Assembly: GCF_000384255.1 (NCBI RefSeq)
Contig: NZ_KB913035.1
Location: 372,001 to 436,000, forward strand
DNA length: 64,000 bases
Source of the DNA: Methylotenera mobilis 13
Lineage (GTDB): Bacteria; Pseudomonadota; Gammaproteobacteria; Burkholderiales; Methylophilaceae
Reading direction: 5' to 3'
Shown here: positions 63,787 through 64,000 of the stretch, in pieces
How the letters are laid out: each line of letters begins with the position of its first letter
Numbering within the stretch: the stretch's first letter is position 1
Made by a program: the position numbers and the translations under genes
Notes under the pieces: generated by a model
What the model saw: the letters and a program-made list of their open reading frames with translations, nothing else
Databases searched by the model: none
Told to the model about the DNA's origin: nothing

Positions 63787-64000
63787 ATGCAACACGACTT
63801 CTGGCACCAAAAATGGCAAAAAAACGAAATAGGCTTTCACTTACCTGAAGCTAATCCGTTATTGGTCGCACACCTCTTCAGCCTTAATTTGAAACATGGT
63901 TCCCGGGTATTTTTACCTCTCTGTGGCAAAACATTGGATATTGCTTGGTTACTTGCACAAGGCTATCGCGTTGTCGGTGCCGAGCTAAGCGAAATTGCCA
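63787..64000 (+). CDS. tpm: Thiopurine S-methyltransferase (5' part only)
   Basis: The gene runs off the right edge; 71 codons are present. MQHDFWHQKWQKNEIGFHLPEANPLLVAHL and RVFLPLCGKTLDIAWLLAQGYRVVGAELSEIA match the TPMT family, with the SAM-binding LPLCGK motif. Bacterial members methylate thiopurines and, in some species, selenium or tellurium oxyanions. The C-terminal half is outside the window. Confidence 0.92.
   Translation, partial: MQHDFWHQKWQKNEIGFHLPEANPLLVAHLFSLNLKHGSRVFLPLCGKTLDIAWLLAQGYRVVGAELSEIA

Overview
The window reads as a contiguous chromosome segment of a betaproteobacterium with rather AT-rich DNA, most likely a methylotroph of the Methylophilaceae (Methylotenera/Methylophilus type). 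The basis is gene content and order: the block kdsD-kdsC-lptC-lptA-lptB-rpoN-hpf-hprK-rapZ-EIIA-ptsH-ptsI, the DUF3619/DUF3106 pair behind an ECF sigma gene, an S-adenosylhomocysteine (SAH) riboswitch in front of ahcY, and lysM-dprA-smg divergent from def-fmt. The genus is inference; nothing in the window is a taxonomic marker in itself. No rRNA, tRNA, IS element, prophage or CRISPR array was seen.

Layout. 0-7 kb: 5' end of ampD, a Na+/Ca2+-exchanger-family protein, the PilS/PilR two-component pair, a small zinc-ribbon-like membrane protein, then an ECF sigma factor operon with DUF3619 and DUF3106 (possible anti-sigma and periplasmic partner) and an RDD membrane protein. 7-17.7 kb: lptG/lptF (LPS export permeases), pepA-holC and a long helical repeat protein, gcvH, a PBP7-type DD-endopeptidase, yggX, dgkA, and a ZnuD-like TonB receptor with a small secreted Cys/His protein upstream. 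18-24 kb: pepN, sodB, and the dapF-DUF484-xerC cluster. 24-30 kb: the methyl cycle, with metK, an HD-GYP phosphodiesterase, and the SAH-riboswitch operon ahcY-PF04020-metF. 30-38 kb: smg, dprA and lysM opposite def-fmt-htpX, two orphan minus-strand genes, then rsmB.

38-50 kb: DUF4390-ntrY-ntrX, an uncharacterised cytoplasmic protein, hemB, a trp cluster (trpG-trpD-lipoprotein-trpC), thiO and a CPA2 K+/H+ antiporter. 50-61 kb: Kdo biosynthesis and LPS transport, sigma-54, the ribosome hibernation factor, and a regulatory PTS (HprK, RapZ, EIIA, HPr, EI) with no sugar permease in the window. 61-64 kb: DUF4870 protein, oligopeptidase A, a 480-bp gene-free stretch with two hairpins, and the start of a thiopurine methyltransferase gene.

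Functional threads. Envelope biogenesis is spread over three blocks: LptF/LptG at 7-9 kb, KdsD/KdsC/LptC/LptA/LptB at 50-54 kb, and peptidoglycan enzymes. The methyl cycle (MetK, AhcY, MetF) is under direct SAH sensing. Sigma-54 is encoded here together with one intact activator (PilR) and one NtrX-type regulator whose ATPase motifs are degraded. The most rewarding items for follow-up are the degenerate NtrX, the ECF/DUF3619/DUF3106 set, the lipoprotein gene inside the trp cluster, the repeat protein after holC, and several short tandem duplications sitting at translation starts or between cistrons.
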